Assembly: GCA_000149265.1 (NCBI GenBank)
Contig: CH002575.1
Span: forward strand, 518,746 to 582,745
Source: Ciona savignyi
Taxonomy: Eukaryota > Chordata > Ascidiacea > Phlebobranchia > Cionidae
Length of the DNA stretch: 64,000 nt
Direction: 5' to 3'
In this document: positions 62,801 through 64,000 of the stretch, piece after piece
Layout: every line of letters starts with the position of its first letter
Numbering within the stretch: the first letter of the stretch is position 1
Program-made: the position numbers and the translations under genes
The notes under the pieces: model-generated
What the model saw: only the letters and a program-made list of their open reading frames with translations
Databases searched by the model: none
What the model was told of the DNA's origin: nothing

Positions 62801-64000
62801 GTTTTTTTTGATCAATTAATAATTGTTTTTTTCTTTAGATCACTTACTAATTGCAAAAAACTGTCAAAATATAAATAAAACAGTTTCAAAGCGCACGGCG
62901 GCAGTTTTATTAAGTTTTTATGAAATTACAACGTTCAAACACAAAACTCGAAACTTAAAATTCAATTACGCTAGCAGCCAGCTGTCAATCAAATCTCCGA
63001 GAGACACGCCGATTTGCTGAGTTGACAATTCGGCAAATTTAATTAGATAAATATATGGAGCGCGTGTCTGGCAATCGCATATATTTCCTCATTTGGTATT
63101 ATTGTATTTTTTTCTTTTAAACTGTAGTCCTCTATTATTTTGAAATTATAATCCAGTCCAAACTAGATAGATGCTTCCTACTATTCTAACATTGACGTTG
63201 GATTCAGGATTTGTAGTTTTTTGGAGCTATTGCAATGTGTTGTATTTTCATATAATAGAAATACAGAGATTACAAATTAAACAATAGGTATCGGCGGCAG
63301 ACCGCAAAATAACGGTCGGTCATCGGTCATTTGACCGGCACTTGAGCTATCGTGACCGACGCTTTATACCTTCCATCGGTCATGTTGACCGGCGCTGACA
63401 ATTACCTCGCATAACACACGCATTAATAGTTTTCAAGAGACGGCGGTTCCTGCTTTGTATTATATCTTTTATTATTATTATTTACTAAAGATTATCCTTT
63501 AAAAACACGTTTATAGTTTCACAGACGCTTTGTTACATCCGACAATCAACGTGTGAATGGTCTTTATTAAGATACAATTTACCGATCTAAACGTGAATAA
63601 TGGGGAAGTTTACTATAAGAACTTGTTCCGCACAAAATATACATTTAAAACAAGAACGAAATTAGGCTTATTGCCGCAGAGCAATGATGTTTGTTACCAC
63701 GTCCAATAATAAAACACGAAGAGCGTAATAGATAAAGCTTGCATTTAAAAGCGCCGATTAATCAGATTTCACCGCGGACGCGTGATAAGGTATTAGTTTT
63801 GGGTCTACCACCTCGTACCGCGTATTTAAATGGACGTTGACGTTTAGGCGCATCCCCAAGTAAATGTTAAATCGAAAATTACAACGGCGTGACGTCATGT
63901 ATACTCGACAATTACGACGGTTTGAAATAATGCCCGTTTGACCGGCGCTGTTTGTTTGCTGCCGGTCTTATGACAGGCACCTTTAAATAATTATTTTGCG
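62801..64000. other. Window end, repetitive DNA without supported gene
   Basis: 63219-63260 is a small SINE scrap (GGAGCTATTGCAATGTGTTG). At 63290-63420 and again at 63930-63980, GACCGG-rich strings (TTGACCGGCGCTG) recur, likely parts of a dispersed element. No splice-supported exon seen. Confidence 0.4.

Overview
The window looks like nuclear DNA of an ascidian tunicate, most likely a Ciona-type sea squirt. It is AT-rich and its coding exons are broken by many GT-AG introns, some as short as 53 nt. The proteins are animal ones (an SLC22 transporter, a ZNF385-like zinc finger, URB2 and DDX6/Me31B). It is strewn with one tRNA-headed SINE family, hAT-like and hairpin MITEs, and an I-type LINE. 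The species is inferred from this pattern and was not checked by any search. There are no bacterial features. Positions 33481-33883 are an assembly gap.

Layout. 1-6.3 kb: an 11-exon SLC22 organic-ion transporter on the minus strand. I joined its exons by hand; phases agree and give 500 aa. 6.3-11.4 kb: repeats, including a hAT-like MITE with 8-bp flanking duplications. 11.39-17.03 kb: a seven-exon plus-strand gene for a ZNF385-like protein with two U1-type zinc fingers (361 aa). 17-21.9 kb: SINEs, a dispersed repeat and weak ORFs. 21.98-42.98 kb: URB2 on the minus strand, 32 exons with consistent phases giving 1427 aa. Its large introns hold the sequencing gap, SINEs, LINE scraps in TIR-bounded elements, and two adjacent composite repeats, each with five units of about 335 bp. 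43.69-45.08 kb: an intronless DDX6/Me31B-like helicase on the minus strand whose start codon and helicase core lie in different frames, one nucleotide apart. 45-55 kb: repeats, inverted repeats and a local tandem duplication that gives a natural empty site for one SINE. 55.43 kb: a likely first coding exon of an unidentified plus-strand gene. 57.03-62.61 kb: a near full-length but frame-broken LINE (ORF1, AP endonuclease, reverse transcriptase, RNase H) flanked by a 13-bp direct repeat. 62.6-64 kb: a strong inverted repeat and more repetitive DNA.

The genes are ordinary housekeeping and regulatory genes with no evident shared pathway. URB2 (ribosome biogenesis, nucleolus) and DDX6 (mRNA decay and translational repression, P-bodies) are same-strand neighbours about 700 bp apart. 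I see no operon or dedicated novel system. The most unusual signals are the DDX6 frame break, the arrays with palindromic kappaB-like sites, and LINE fragments caught inside TIR-bounded elements.
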